From assembly GCA_002413265.1 (NCBI GenBank), contig DHWR01000300.1, positions 395-7,297 on the forward strand: a DNA stretch of 6,903 nucleotides, written 5' to 3'. Position numbers and translations under genes: made by a program. Below are positions 1 to 5,905 of this stretch, piece after piece. Position 1 is the stretch's first letter. Each line of letters opens with the position of its first letter. The notes under the pieces were generated by a model. The model saw only the letters and a program-made list of their open reading frames with translations, ran no database searches and was not told the DNA's origin. The DNA comes from Chloroflexi bacterium UBA5177 (GTDB taxonomy: Bacteria; Chloroflexota; UBA5177).

Positions 1-1335
1 GTGAAGATCTTCAACTGGCTGGGCACGATGTACGGCGGATCCATTCGCTGGCACACGGCCATGCTGTTCATGGCGGCATTCATTCTCCAGTTCACCATCG
101 GCGGCATCAGCGGGATCATGTTCTCAGTCGTTCCGCTCGACTACGCCACCACCGACACCTATTTCGTCGTCGCACACTTCCATTACGTGCTCTTCGGCGG
201 CACCATGTTCCTGGTGCTGGGCGGGGTCTACTACTGGTTCCCCAAGATGACCGGCCGAATGCTGAGCGAGAGGCTCGGCAAGTGGAACTTCTGGACGATG
301 GTTATCGGGTTCAATTTGACCTTCTTCCCCCAGCACTTCCTTGTCGCCATGCCGCGCCGCGTCTACACGTGGACGAACCCGGAGTGGGCCATACCCAACA
401 TGCTGTCGTCGATCGGGGCGTTCATCATTGCCGGATCGACCGCGATTTTGATCTACAACATCTTCGTCAGCCTGAAAAGCGGGCGGATAGCAGGGCCCAA
501 TCCCTGGAATGCCTGGACGCTCGAGTGGATGACACCTTCGCCGCCGCCGGCGTATAACTTCGCGACCATTCCTGTGGTGCGCAGCCGCCGCCCGTTGTGG
601 GATCTGGCACATCCGGAAGCTCCCGACTGGCGGTACGAGCGGCACGAGTCGAGTGCCGGCGCGGTCATGGAGCCTTCACCGACCGCGCGATCCGAGTCCG
701 AGGTCGCGGCGCGGCCGGAAGTCGCTCAGGCGGTAGCCGCTCTACCGGCGCGTGCGGCGGTGGCGACTCCGGTGAAGGCCACGCCGAAGCGGGGCTTCGA
801 GCTCACGCCGGCGCGCATGCTTATGCTCTTCTTCATCAGCTCGGAGTCCATCTTCTTCATCTCGCTGATCGTGATGTACTCCGTGTATTCGTTCCATTTC
901 ACGTCCACGCAGCTGGAGATCCCGCGCACCTACTTCTTCAGTCTTGCGCTGTTCGCGAGCTCCGGTACGATGATCACTGCCGAAAAGTACCTGAGCAGAG
1001 GGAACAAGAGAATGTTCAACCTCTGGCTGCTGGCAACGATCACCCTGGGAGCTACCTTCCTTATAGGACAGCTCACCGAGTACGCGAAGCTCTATGCCGA
1101 AAACGTCACGATTCACGGCAAGGGAGAGTTCGGCACCACCTTCTTCACCCTTACGGGATTCCATGGTTTCCACGTGTTCGTCGGTCTACTCGCGCTGTCG
1201 ACGCTGCTGTATCTCTCGCGAGACTGGAGACCTGGGCACGAGACTCCGGTGAAGGCGATCGGCTACTACTGGCACTTCGTCGACGGCGTCTGGGTGTTGA
1301 TCTTTTCACTCGTCTACCTGCGCACCCTGTTCTAA
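1..1335 (+). CDS. ctaD: Cytochrome c oxidase subunit I+III fusion, 3' part (5' end outside window)
   Basis: This is the C-terminal part of a haem-copper oxygen reductase subunit I joined to subunit III, a membrane enzyme that reduces O2 and pumps protons. The window opens inside the gene: the first GTG is an internal valine in the conserved G-V-K-I-F-N-W stretch before helix IX. Residues 1-200 hold subunit I helices IX-XII. The AHFHY motif supplies H59 (expected haem a3 ligand) and H61 (haem a ligand). The typical tail W-x-T-P-S-P-P-P-x-x-N-F follows at about 176-187. The CuB histidines and cross-linked Tyr lie upstream and cannot be checked. Residues 205-265 form a hydrophilic Ala/Pro-rich linker. 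Residues 270-444 are a five-helix subunit III with the conserved helix Glu (E282 in S-S-E-S-I-F-F), GFHGFHV and YYWHFVDGVW. I+III fusions are known, for example in Thermus caa3 oxidase. A subunit II gene is expected upstream. Confidence 0.95.
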   Translation: MKIFNWLGTMYGGSIRWHTAMLFMAAFILQFTIGGISGIMFSVVPLDYATTDTYFVVAHFHYVLFGGTMFLVLGGVYYWFPKMTGRMLSERLGKWNFWTMVIGFNLTFFPQHFLVAMPRRVYTWTNPEWAIPNMLSSIGAFIIAGSTAILIYNIFVSLKSGRIAGPNPWNAWTLEWMTPSPPPAYNFATIPVVRSRRPLWDLAHPEAPDWRYERHESSAGAVMEPSPTARSESEVAARPEVAQAVAALPARAAVATPVKATPKRGFELTPARMLMLFFISSESIFFISLIVMYSVYSFHFTSTQLEIPRTYFFSLALFASSGTMITAEKYLSRGNKRMFNLWLLATITLGATFLIGQLTEYAKLYAENVTIHGKGEFGTTFFTLTGFHGFHVFVGLLALSTLLYLSRDWRPGHETPVKAIGYYWHFVDGVWVLIFSLVYLRTLF

Positions 1336-1364
1336 ATGGGAGTGCCTGAGGAGGATCGAACGTA

Positions 1365-1637
1365 ATGCAGCCGGAGCAGACCCAGCTGGACACAGAACAG
1401 ACCCCGGAAGACCACTTCGCCGCCACGCCGCCAGAGATGCCAGCGAGCGAGACGGAGGAGCACGTGGAGCATATCCATCTGCCTCCGCCTACCATCTGGC
1501 CGATCACCATGGCCGGGGGGATCAGCCTTGGCTTCCTGGGACTGGTGACCAACGAGTTCATGTCCGTTCTTGGGGTTCTCCTGGCCGCCTACGGTCTGGT
1601 GAATTGGGTGCAGGAGCTGCGGCATGAACCTCGCTAG
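1365..1637 (+). CDS. Small two-helix cytochrome c oxidase subunit IV-like protein
   Basis: A 90-residue membrane protein encoded 29 nt after the oxidase fusion and preceded by a GAGGAGG-like ribosome binding site at about 1349-1354. The first 37 residues are acidic, rich in Glu, Thr and Pro, and probably cytoplasmic. An H-L-P-P-P-x-x-W-P segment (38-46) leads into two hydrophobic helices at about 43-60 and 64-81, ending in a short charged tail. This layout resembles the small subunit IV-like proteins encoded next to fused subunit I+III oxidases in Chloroflexota and Actinobacteria. Such subunits have no catalytic residues and are thought to help assembly or stability. Its last 14 bases overlap the start of the Rieske gene, which points to translational coupling. 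The family assignment rests on size, topology and position, because the sequence itself carries little diagnostic signal. Confidence 0.7.
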   Translation: MQPEQTQLDTEQTPEDHFAATPPEMPASETEEHVEHIHLPPPTIWPITMAGGISLGFLGLVTNEFMSVLGVLLAAYGLVNWVQELRHEPR

Positions 1638-2127
1638 GAAGCTCATGACCCGGGAGGGGTTCATGACCCTCTTCATCCTGAGCGTCGGAGGCCTGGGGGG
1701 CCTGATCCTCGGCATTCCGATCATCGGCTTCGTCCTCAGCCCGTTGATCAAGCCTCCGCCCTCGGTCTGGCGTGACGTCGGCGCCGTCGACAACTTCAAG
1801 ATCGGCAAGACGGTCGCGGTGGTGTACGACTACGATCAGGGCCCGGTTCAAGCCTGGTCCGGCTCGACTCAAAAAACGAAGGCCTGGCTGCGGCGCAACG
1901 GCCCGAGCTCATTCACCGCCTTCGCGGCCTACTGCACGCATCTGGGCTGTCCTGTTCTCTGGCTTCAGGACCCTAAGATCTTCCTCTGTCCCTGCCATGG
2001 CAGCGTCTTCTACGGAGACGGTTCCGTAGCCGGCGGGCCGGCGCCGAGAGGTCTTTTCACCTATCCCCTGCGCATTCGAAACGGCCGAGTCGAAATCCAG
2101 GCTGTGAAGCAGCCGGTGGTCACCTAG
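1624..2127 (+). CDS. qcrA: Rieske [2Fe-2S] protein of the quinol:cytochrome c reductase
   Basis: A 167-residue membrane-anchored Rieske protein that takes one electron from quinol at the Qo site and passes it to cytochrome c. A single N-terminal helix (about 13-40) anchors it, with the soluble domain outside. Box 1 is C-T-H-L-G-C (C104, H106, C109) and box 2 is C-P-C-H-G-S (C122, C124, H125). C104, H106, C122 and H125 are the expected cluster ligands, and C109-C124 the expected disulfide of bc-type, high-potential Rieske proteins. The Ser after the second box and a downstream G-G-P-A-P-R-G-L loop match the bc1/b6f family. ATG 1624 was chosen because AGGAG (1612-1616) lies 7 nt upstream. It overlaps the preceding gene by 14 nt and ends 8 nt before the cytochrome b gene. 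Met8 and Met14 are alternative starts but lack an equally good ribosome binding site. Confidence 0.95.
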   Translation: MNLARKLMTREGFMTLFILSVGGLGGLILGIPIIGFVLSPLIKPPPSVWRDVGAVDNFKIGKTVAVVYDYDQGPVQAWSGSTQKTKAWLRRNGPSSFTAFAAYCTHLGCPVLWLQDPKIFLCPCHGSVFYGDGSVAGGPAPRGLFTYPLRIRNGRVEIQAVKQPVVT

Positions 2128-2135
2128 GAACAGCC

Positions 2136-3605
2136 GTGGAAAAGCTCTTGAGGTTCGGTGAGGCCACCTACAAATGGCTGGACGAGCGCCTCGGCATCAC
2201 CATGATCTTCAAGGCCACGGCGCTGCATCCCATACCCCGCAGCGTGAACTGGTGGTACGTGTTCGGAAGCGCCGTGCTGACCGCGTTCATGGTTCAGGTG
2301 GTCACGGGCATCTTCCTGGCGATGACCTACGTCCCCTCGCCTGACCACGCCTACGACAGCCTCAACTACATCTCGCATCACCAGCTGCTCGGAAACGTGC
2401 TCCGCGGGATTCACTACTGGGGCGCCTCGGCGATGGTGATGCTCATCTTCATCCACATGACGGCGCACTTCCTCACGGGGTCCTACAAATACCCTCGAGA
2501 GCTACAGTGGCTCACCGGCTCGGTGCTGCTGATCCTGACACTGGCAATGGCCTTCACTGGGCAGCTCCTTCGCTGGAACCAGGATGCCTACTGGGCGATC
2601 GTGGTTGGAGCTGAGCAGGCGGCACGGACGCCGATCATCGGCGCCTGGGTAGAGCAGCTGCTCAATGCTGGACCAAACGTCAACGGCCAGACGCTGACGC
2701 GCGTGTACGCGATTCATATCTGGCTGGTCCCGGCCGGCATCATCACGTTCGTCACCGTCCACATCTACCTGGTGATCTACAAGGGAATCTCAGAGTGGCC
2801 GGTTCCAGGCAAGCCGGTCAATCCACAGACCTACTGGGCTGAGTACCAGGAAATTCTCCACAACGACGGCGAGCCCTTCTTCCCGAGCGGTGTCTGGAAG
2901 GACGCCGTGATGAGTGCTGCTCTGCTCATCGTCATCATCGCGCTGGCGGTCTTCCTGGGCGCGCAGGACCTCGGAGCCAAAGCCGATCCGACAGCTCCCG
3001 GCAACCCGAAGCCGGACTGGTATCTGATCTGGTATTTCGCGATCCTGGCGCTGATTGGGGTGACTCCCATGGGAGCGGCGGTGACGCCGTACGTCATCAT
3101 TCTGGCGCCGGCCATCGGCTTTGGCGTGCTGTTCCTCTTTCCGCTTGCCAACAAGGGAGAGCGACATTACGCGCGCCGTCCCTGGGCGATTGCGACCGTC
3201 CTGCTGGCCGCGAGCTCCACGCTGGTTCTGATCTTTCTGGGATATCAGGAACCCTGGAAACCGCAGCTAGGGCCAAATGGAGACCAGGTACCATCCATCG
3301 CGGCGAAGGATCTGCGCGGACTCTCCGGGCCTCGACTCGAGGGCGCACATCTGATGCACAACATGGCGTGTCTGGCCTGCCACCAGCTCAATGGTGTCGG
3401 CGGACTGCGCGGGCCCGACCTCAGCTCCGTGGGGGATCAGCTAACCGAGGGGGAATTCATCTATCGCATCGCGCGGGGTGGAGGCGGCATGCCCTCGTAT
3501 GGCAACGTTCTCACTCCGACTCAGGTTCGCGACCTGGTCGATTACCTGGAGAGCCGGACCGCGAATGCGCCTGCACAGGCGGCACGTAGCGGGTCCAGTC
3601 CGTGA
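2136..3605 (+). CDS. qcrB: Cytochrome b fused to a C-terminal monohaem cytochrome c (quinol oxidation subunit)
   Basis: A 489-residue fusion. Residues 1-220 match the b6-like four-helix core: haem b ligands are H93 and H107 in helix B (13 residues between) and H194 and H209 in helix D (14 between, the b6f/Firmicutes-type spacing). Residues 225-370 match subunit IV/C-terminal cytochrome b, with a Qo motif PDWY at 293-296 in place of the common PEWY. Residues 393-475 form a class I cytochrome c domain with C-L-A-C-H (412-416) and a likely axial Met at 452 in G-G-G-M-P. The position that carries the covalent-haem Cys in cytochrome b6 and Bacillus QcrB appears to be V42 here, so no such haem is expected. 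GTG 2136 is used, with a weak AGGAA (2126-2130) upstream. The protein should oxidise quinol, recycle electrons through two b haems, and pass Rieske electrons to its own c domain and on to the oxidase encoded upstream. Confidence 0.94.
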   Translation: MEKLLRFGEATYKWLDERLGITMIFKATALHPIPRSVNWWYVFGSAVLTAFMVQVVTGIFLAMTYVPSPDHAYDSLNYISHHQLLGNVLRGIHYWGASAMVMLIFIHMTAHFLTGSYKYPRELQWLTGSVLLILTLAMAFTGQLLRWNQDAYWAIVVGAEQAARTPIIGAWVEQLLNAGPNVNGQTLTRVYAIHIWLVPAGIITFVTVHIYLVIYKGISEWPVPGKPVNPQTYWAEYQEILHNDGEPFFPSGVWKDAVMSAALLIVIIALAVFLGAQDLGAKADPTAPGNPKPDWYLIWYFAILALIGVTPMGAAVTPYVIILAPAIGFGVLFLFPLANKGERHYARRPWAIATVLLAASSTLVLIFLGYQEPWKPQLGPNGDQVPSIAAKDLRGLSGPRLEGAHLMHNMACLACHQLNGVGGLRGPDLSSVGDQLTEGEFIYRIARGGGGMPSYGNVLTPTQVRDLVDYLESRTANAPAQAARSGSSP

Positions 3606-3650
3606 GCCTTCTCTCAAGGAGCGTGAGGTCCGTGAATTTCCTACCATTCT

Positions 3651-3679
3651 GTTACAAGTTTGGAGAACGAGCGTATTAG
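3651..3679 (+). promoter_or_regulatory. Candidate promoter for the surface-protein gene
   Basis: A GTTACA box (3651-3656, 4/6 to TTGACA) is followed after 17 nt by TATTAG (3674-3679, 4/6 to TATAAT). It would give a leader of roughly 200 nt. A second, weaker pair is TTGTGC (3697-3702), 17 nt, then TATGGC (3720-3725), with TAGACT directly after it. Neither is strong. The 277-nt gap after the respiratory operon has no convincing terminator, so read-through from upstream is also possible. Confidence 0.3.
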
Positions 3680-3787
3680 CCGTCGGAAGACCCAGTTTGT
3701 GCGTGCATGCGCTGTGCGCTATGGCTAGACTGGGAAGGATAGGTTGAGCCGCGCCCGCGGGCGGCACGGCCGAGGAGTCAGAGGTCA

Positions 3788-3886
3788 GTGAAGGAGGTCA
3801 AGCAGGGGAGCCACGCGGTTTTCGGCTCGGAACACCATTGCCCGCCGGTGTCCCGAAGTCAGATCCGATTTCAGGAGTCGCTATGA
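3788..3886 (+). CDS. Possible 32-codon upstream ORF or leader peptide
   Basis: A short frame begins with GTG 3788 and ends at TGA 3884-3886, which overlaps the ATG of the surface-protein gene in an ATGA arrangement. GAGGAG (3772-3777) lies 10 nt before the GTG, a workable ribosome binding site. The peptide is polar, starts M-K-E-V-K-Q-G-S-H, has one Cys and several His and Arg residues, and matches nothing I recognise. The frame is closed upstream by TAG at 3740. Frames this short arise easily by chance in GC-rich DNA, so the support is only the binding site and the coupling geometry. If real, it could act as a translational leader for the downstream gene. Confidence 0.25.
   Translation: MKEVKQGSHAVFGSEHHCPPVSRSQIRFQESL
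3827..3856 (+). promoter_or_regulatory. Hairpin in the leader of the surface-protein gene
   Basis: TCGG-A-ACACC (3827-3836) pairs with GGTGT-C-CCGA (3847-3856): nine base pairs interrupted by one A/C mismatch, with a 10-nt loop. TTCGG at 3821-3825 could alternatively pair with CCGAA at 3853-3857, giving a competing fold. The hairpin ends 16 nt before the AGGAG binding site of the next gene and has no T tract, so it would more likely affect translation or RNA stability than end transcription. No known riboswitch consensus was recognised. Confidence 0.35.
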
Positions 3887-5142
3887 GGTTCATTACGCGA
3901 ACGAAAATAGCTGTCGGAGCCACTGGACTTGTGTTAGCGCTTGCCGTGCAAGGGCTCTCACCAAGCCACGCGCAGACAGGCGGCACCATCGGGCAGTTCG
4001 GCGCCGATCAGACGTTGACTGCCAGTGCAACCGGCGTTACCACGACCCAGGCGTTCCCCGATGGAGCCACCACGGCCGGTTGCTTCATTCAAGTCACCGC
4101 CGCCAGCGGCGCCCAGAGCACCACGATGGGTAGCTGCACCGGCATCACTTTGACAATCACCTGCGCGAGCGCTGCATTCAGCTCGACGCAGACCACCGAT
4201 CAGCATGGCGCTGCCCTAGTCGTCGGCACGACGCGAACCCTGAGCGGTGCGTATGACACGGGCGGACCCTGTGCCGCGGCCAGTCCGCCGGCAGGCGTGA
4301 CGCCAACTTCAGCCGCAACCCTCGCAGGGTTTCCTGCGGGCTCGAAGCTTGTATGGTTCATCAACAACGACACCAGTGCGAGTCGTAATGGCTGCTTCCA
4401 GTATTTCGAAGGCACGACTGGAACTACCGCACAGTGCTTCGCGAACACCGCGACCGGCAGTAACGGCACCTTCTACGAGGCGACCTCAACCGGCACCACC
4501 GGCAGCCTCTATCAGACGAAGGCTGCTTCCGGTACGGGAGCCTCCGGCAATCTGACCATTGGTGGAGTCTTCGTCGAGGCGGCCACGACGGCTGCGGCAA
4601 CGGCGACGCCTGCGGCTGGCGCCGGGACTGTGACGCCAACCAGCACCCTTGGAACCTCTGCCGCGACTGCGACGCCGGGCGGTCCCACACCTCCGCCACC
4701 GCCGACGTTCATCCCGACGCCAATTACGCCTCCGCCGGCACCGCCAACAGACACGCCGACGCCGGCACCACCAACGGCTACGCCTGCGCCGACCGACACG
4801 ACGGTCGCCGCGGTTCCCACGAACACGCCGAAGCCGTCTGCAGCGCCGACCAACACCACAGCTGCCGTCGTCGTAGCTCCGACGAAGCCGACCAAAGTCC
4901 ACGTGACGAAGCCGGTTGTGGTACCTACCGTCCCGCCGACGGGTGCAGGTGGAACCTACGTCTACAGCTCTAACGGAGCGGCCAAGCTGAGCAAGGCAGC
5001 GCTGTCCAGCGCTGCTCCGAGCAGCCTGCCGCAGACCGGCGGCGCTGACGGCGGCAATCCGACCAGCCCGCTGGCCCCGCTCGCCCTCCTGGGCGCGCTG
5101 GGAGTCCTCGCTGGACGCACCATTCGCAAGATGAGGAAGTAA
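3883..5142 (+). CDS. Secreted LPxTG-anchored surface protein, six-Cys domain plus Thr/Pro stalk, function unknown
   Basis: I do not recognise the family. ATG 3883 is preferred, giving 419 residues, because AGGAG (3873-3877) lies 5 nt upstream and a clean signal peptide follows: basic n-region, hydrophobic core at about 9-24, cleavage likely after S-H-A at residue 30. A TTG start at 3838 would add 15 polar residues with no binding site. Residues 31-235 form a Thr/Ser/Gly/Ala-rich domain with six cysteines (67, 85, 94, 130, 171, 185), an even number compatible with three disulfides. Residues 236-352 are a low-complexity Thr/Pro/Ala stalk. The C-terminus is a sortase-type sorting signal: LPQTG at 382-386, a hydrophobic stretch at about 396-410 and a basic tail R-K-M-R-K. 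The protein should be exported, attached to the cell wall by a sortase and displayed outside. It could be structural, adhesive or a spacer-borne binding domain; no catalytic motif is visible. Confidence 0.88.
   Translation: MRFITRTKIAVGATGLVLALAVQGLSPSHAQTGGTIGQFGADQTLTASATGVTTTQAFPDGATTAGCFIQVTAASGAQSTTMGSCTGITLTITCASAAFSSTQTTDQHGAALVVGTTRTLSGAYDTGGPCAAASPPAGVTPTSAATLAGFPAGSKLVWFINNDTSASRNGCFQYFEGTTGTTAQCFANTATGSNGTFYEATSTGTTGSLYQTKAASGTGASGNLTIGGVFVEAATTAAATATPAAGAGTVTPTSTLGTSAATATPGGPTPPPPPTFIPTPITPPPAPPTDTPTPAPPTATPAPTDTTVAAVPTNTPKPSAAPTNTTAAVVVAPTKPTKVHVTKPVVVPTVPPTGAGGTYVYSSNGAAKLSKAALSSAAPSSLPQTGGADGGNPTSPLAPLALLGALGVLAGRTIRKMRK
4588..4938 (+). repeat. Low-complexity Thr/Pro/Ala stalk-coding region
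   Basis: Codons 236-352 of the surface protein are dominated by ACG, CCG, CCA and GCG, and encode irregular T-P-T-P, T-A-T-P and P-P-P units rather than exact tandem repeats. Such segments usually form an extended wall-spanning spacer and are frequent O-glycosylation sites. The composition also creates long Arg-rich and Gly/Val-rich open frames on the opposite strand that are not genes. Confidence 0.75.
5026..5040 (+). other. LPQTG sortase recognition motif (coding)
   Basis: These five codons encode L-P-Q-T-G, followed by a Gly/Asp-rich spacer, a hydrophobic helix and a basic tail, the standard order of a cell-wall sorting signal. Sortases cleave between Thr and Gly. No sortase gene is in the window, so the enzyme would be encoded elsewhere. 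Confidence 0.85.
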
Positions 5143-5165
5143 TCCTCGACTAGCGAGAAGTTTTT

Positions 5166-5200
5166 CAGAGGGCGCACCAAATGGTGCGCCCTCTGTTTTT
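5166..5200 (+). terminator. Strong intrinsic terminator after the surface-protein gene
   Basis: A perfect 13-bp GC-rich stem (5166-5178 with 5183-5195) closes a 4-nt AAAT loop and is followed directly by TTTTT (5196-5200). It begins 24 nt after the stop codon. The opposite strand lacks a T tract after the stem, so it should work only for + strand transcription. It separates the surface-protein unit from the marR-acnA unit. Confidence 0.95.
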
Positions 5201-5327
5201 AAGGGCGACGCTCGGACGGTTGTGCGGAGGCGCTTGCCCGAACGACCGTTATCGGCGCCGCCCAGCTCGCCCAGGTTCTTCTGAAGAAGCAGGAAAGATC
5301 GCGTGGACGCTCCCACGTGCCGGCAGA

Positions 5328-5356
5328 TTGCAGTTTTGTATGTATACGCATATAAT
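5328..5356 (+). promoter_or_regulatory. Promoter of the marR-acnA unit, probably leaderless
   Basis: A perfect TATAAT (5351-5356) sits exactly 17 nt after TTGCAG (5328-5333, 3/6 to TTGACA), inside an AT-rich patch (5334-5364) that stands out from the GC-rich surroundings. Transcription would be expected to start about 7 nt after the -10 box, at or next to A5363, the first base of the marR ATG. The mRNA would therefore have little or no 5' leader. Confidence 0.75.
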
Positions 5357-5365
5357 TCCAATATG
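5339..5365 (+). promoter_or_regulatory. Candidate operator over the -10 box and start codon
   Basis: Two overlapping inverted repeats lie on the promoter: TATG-N6-CATA (5339-5352) and CATAT-N7-ATATG (5349-5365). MarR proteins bind as dimers to AT-rich inverted repeats of about this size, often over their own promoter, so autorepression is plausible. AT-rich DNA makes short palindromes common, so this is only a candidate. Confidence 0.35.
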
Positions 5366-5905
5366 ACCGCGACATCCGCCTCGAAATCGTCCCCCGTCGG
5401 CCCTTTTCCACCAGGGGCCGCGCGGGGAGAGTTTCTCGAGGGCCAGCCGACCTATTGGCTCAAGCGCTGTTACCAAGCTCTCCGGCGAACCGTCGACTCT
5501 GAACTGCGCTCGTATGGGCTGACACTTTCTCAGCGAGACGTGTTGCTCACTCTCTACGAGGAAGGACCGCTTTCCCAGAGGGCCATGCGAGAGCGGCTAG
5601 GGCTCGAGCAGAGCTCGGTCTCTCGGCTCGTTGAAGGTCTGGTTCGCAGGGGTCTGGTCGAGCTGCGGGCCGACGCTGAGGACCGACGCGTGCGCAACGC
5701 AACGCTCGCGGACAGCGGCCTGGACTTGCTCAAGCAGACACCCGGCTCCTCTGCGCTTGCAGGAGGTGTCATGACCGCCGGCCTGTCGGAGAAGGAGAGG
5801 CTCGATCTAATTCGATTTCTGGAGATTTGCACCGATAATTTGACCGGGACGGCGAACAGGCGGCCGGCAGAAAGAACTTCAGCTACCGCGGGAGAAGACA
5901 AATGA
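5363..5905 (+). CDS. MarR-family winged-helix transcriptional regulator
   Basis: A 180-residue regulator expected to bind DNA as a dimer. Residues about 30-125 carry the MarR core: the dimerisation helix with [10 protein letters not shown], the helix-turn-helix S-Q-R-D-V-L-L-T-L followed by a recognition helix (82-97, [10 protein letters not shown]), and the wing with the family signature D-R-R at 107-109. The first 25 residues and the last 25 look disordered. ATG 5363 is chosen because a consensus -10 box ends 6 nt before it, implying a leaderless message. An alternative GTG at 5303 has AGGAA 7 nt upstream and would add 20 residues, but it would place the promoter inside the gene. Cys36 and Cys156 are present; whether they sense oxidants is unknown. 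The stop overlaps the acnA start, so the regulator probably controls this operon. The ligand cannot be read from the sequence. Confidence 0.9.
   Translation: MTATSASKSSPVGPFPPGAARGEFLEGQPTYWLKRCYQALRRTVDSELRSYGLTLSQRDVLLTLYEEGPLSQRAMRERLGLEQSSVSRLVEGLVRRGLVELRADAEDRRVRNATLADSGLDLLKQTPGSSALAGGVMTAGLSEKERLDLIRFLEICTDNLTGTANRRPAERTSATAGEDK

Noticed and set aside
1..3. GTG at the first base as a start codon
   Set aside because: It encodes the internal valine of the conserved G-V-K-I-F-N-W stretch of oxidase subunit I; the gene begins outside the window.
597..1349. 250-codon + strand frame overlapping the oxidase fusion
   Set aside because: Arg/His/Ala-rich translation with no membrane segments, in a different frame from the clearly conserved subunit III.
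3699..3712. Alternating purine-pyrimidine stretch that could form Z-DNA
   Set aside because: Only 14 nt long and without other supporting structure.
3838..3882. TTG 3838 as the start of the surface protein
   Set aside because: No ribosome binding site precedes it, and it would put 15 polar residues before a good signal peptide; ATG 3883 has AGGAG at 5 nt.
4512..4895. Gly/Val-rich open frame on the - strand
   Set aside because: It is the mirror of the Thr/Pro codons of the stalk; the composition alone keeps it open.
5216..5249. Possible 8-bp stem (one G-T wobble) with an 18-nt loop after the terminator
   Set aside because: Short, widely spaced, and without a T tract or recognised motif; consistent with chance.
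4486..5361. 291-codon open frame on the - strand over the stalk-coding region
   Set aside because: Its translation is a low-complexity Arg/Gly-rich string, it crosses the terminator hairpin and the marR promoter, and it is antisense to a gene with signal peptide, stalk and sorting signal.
5303..5362. GTG 5303 as the start of the MarR regulator
   Set aside because: It has a usable AGGAA upstream, but the extra 20 residues are not MarR-like and the consensus promoter would lie inside the gene. Kept as an alternative only.
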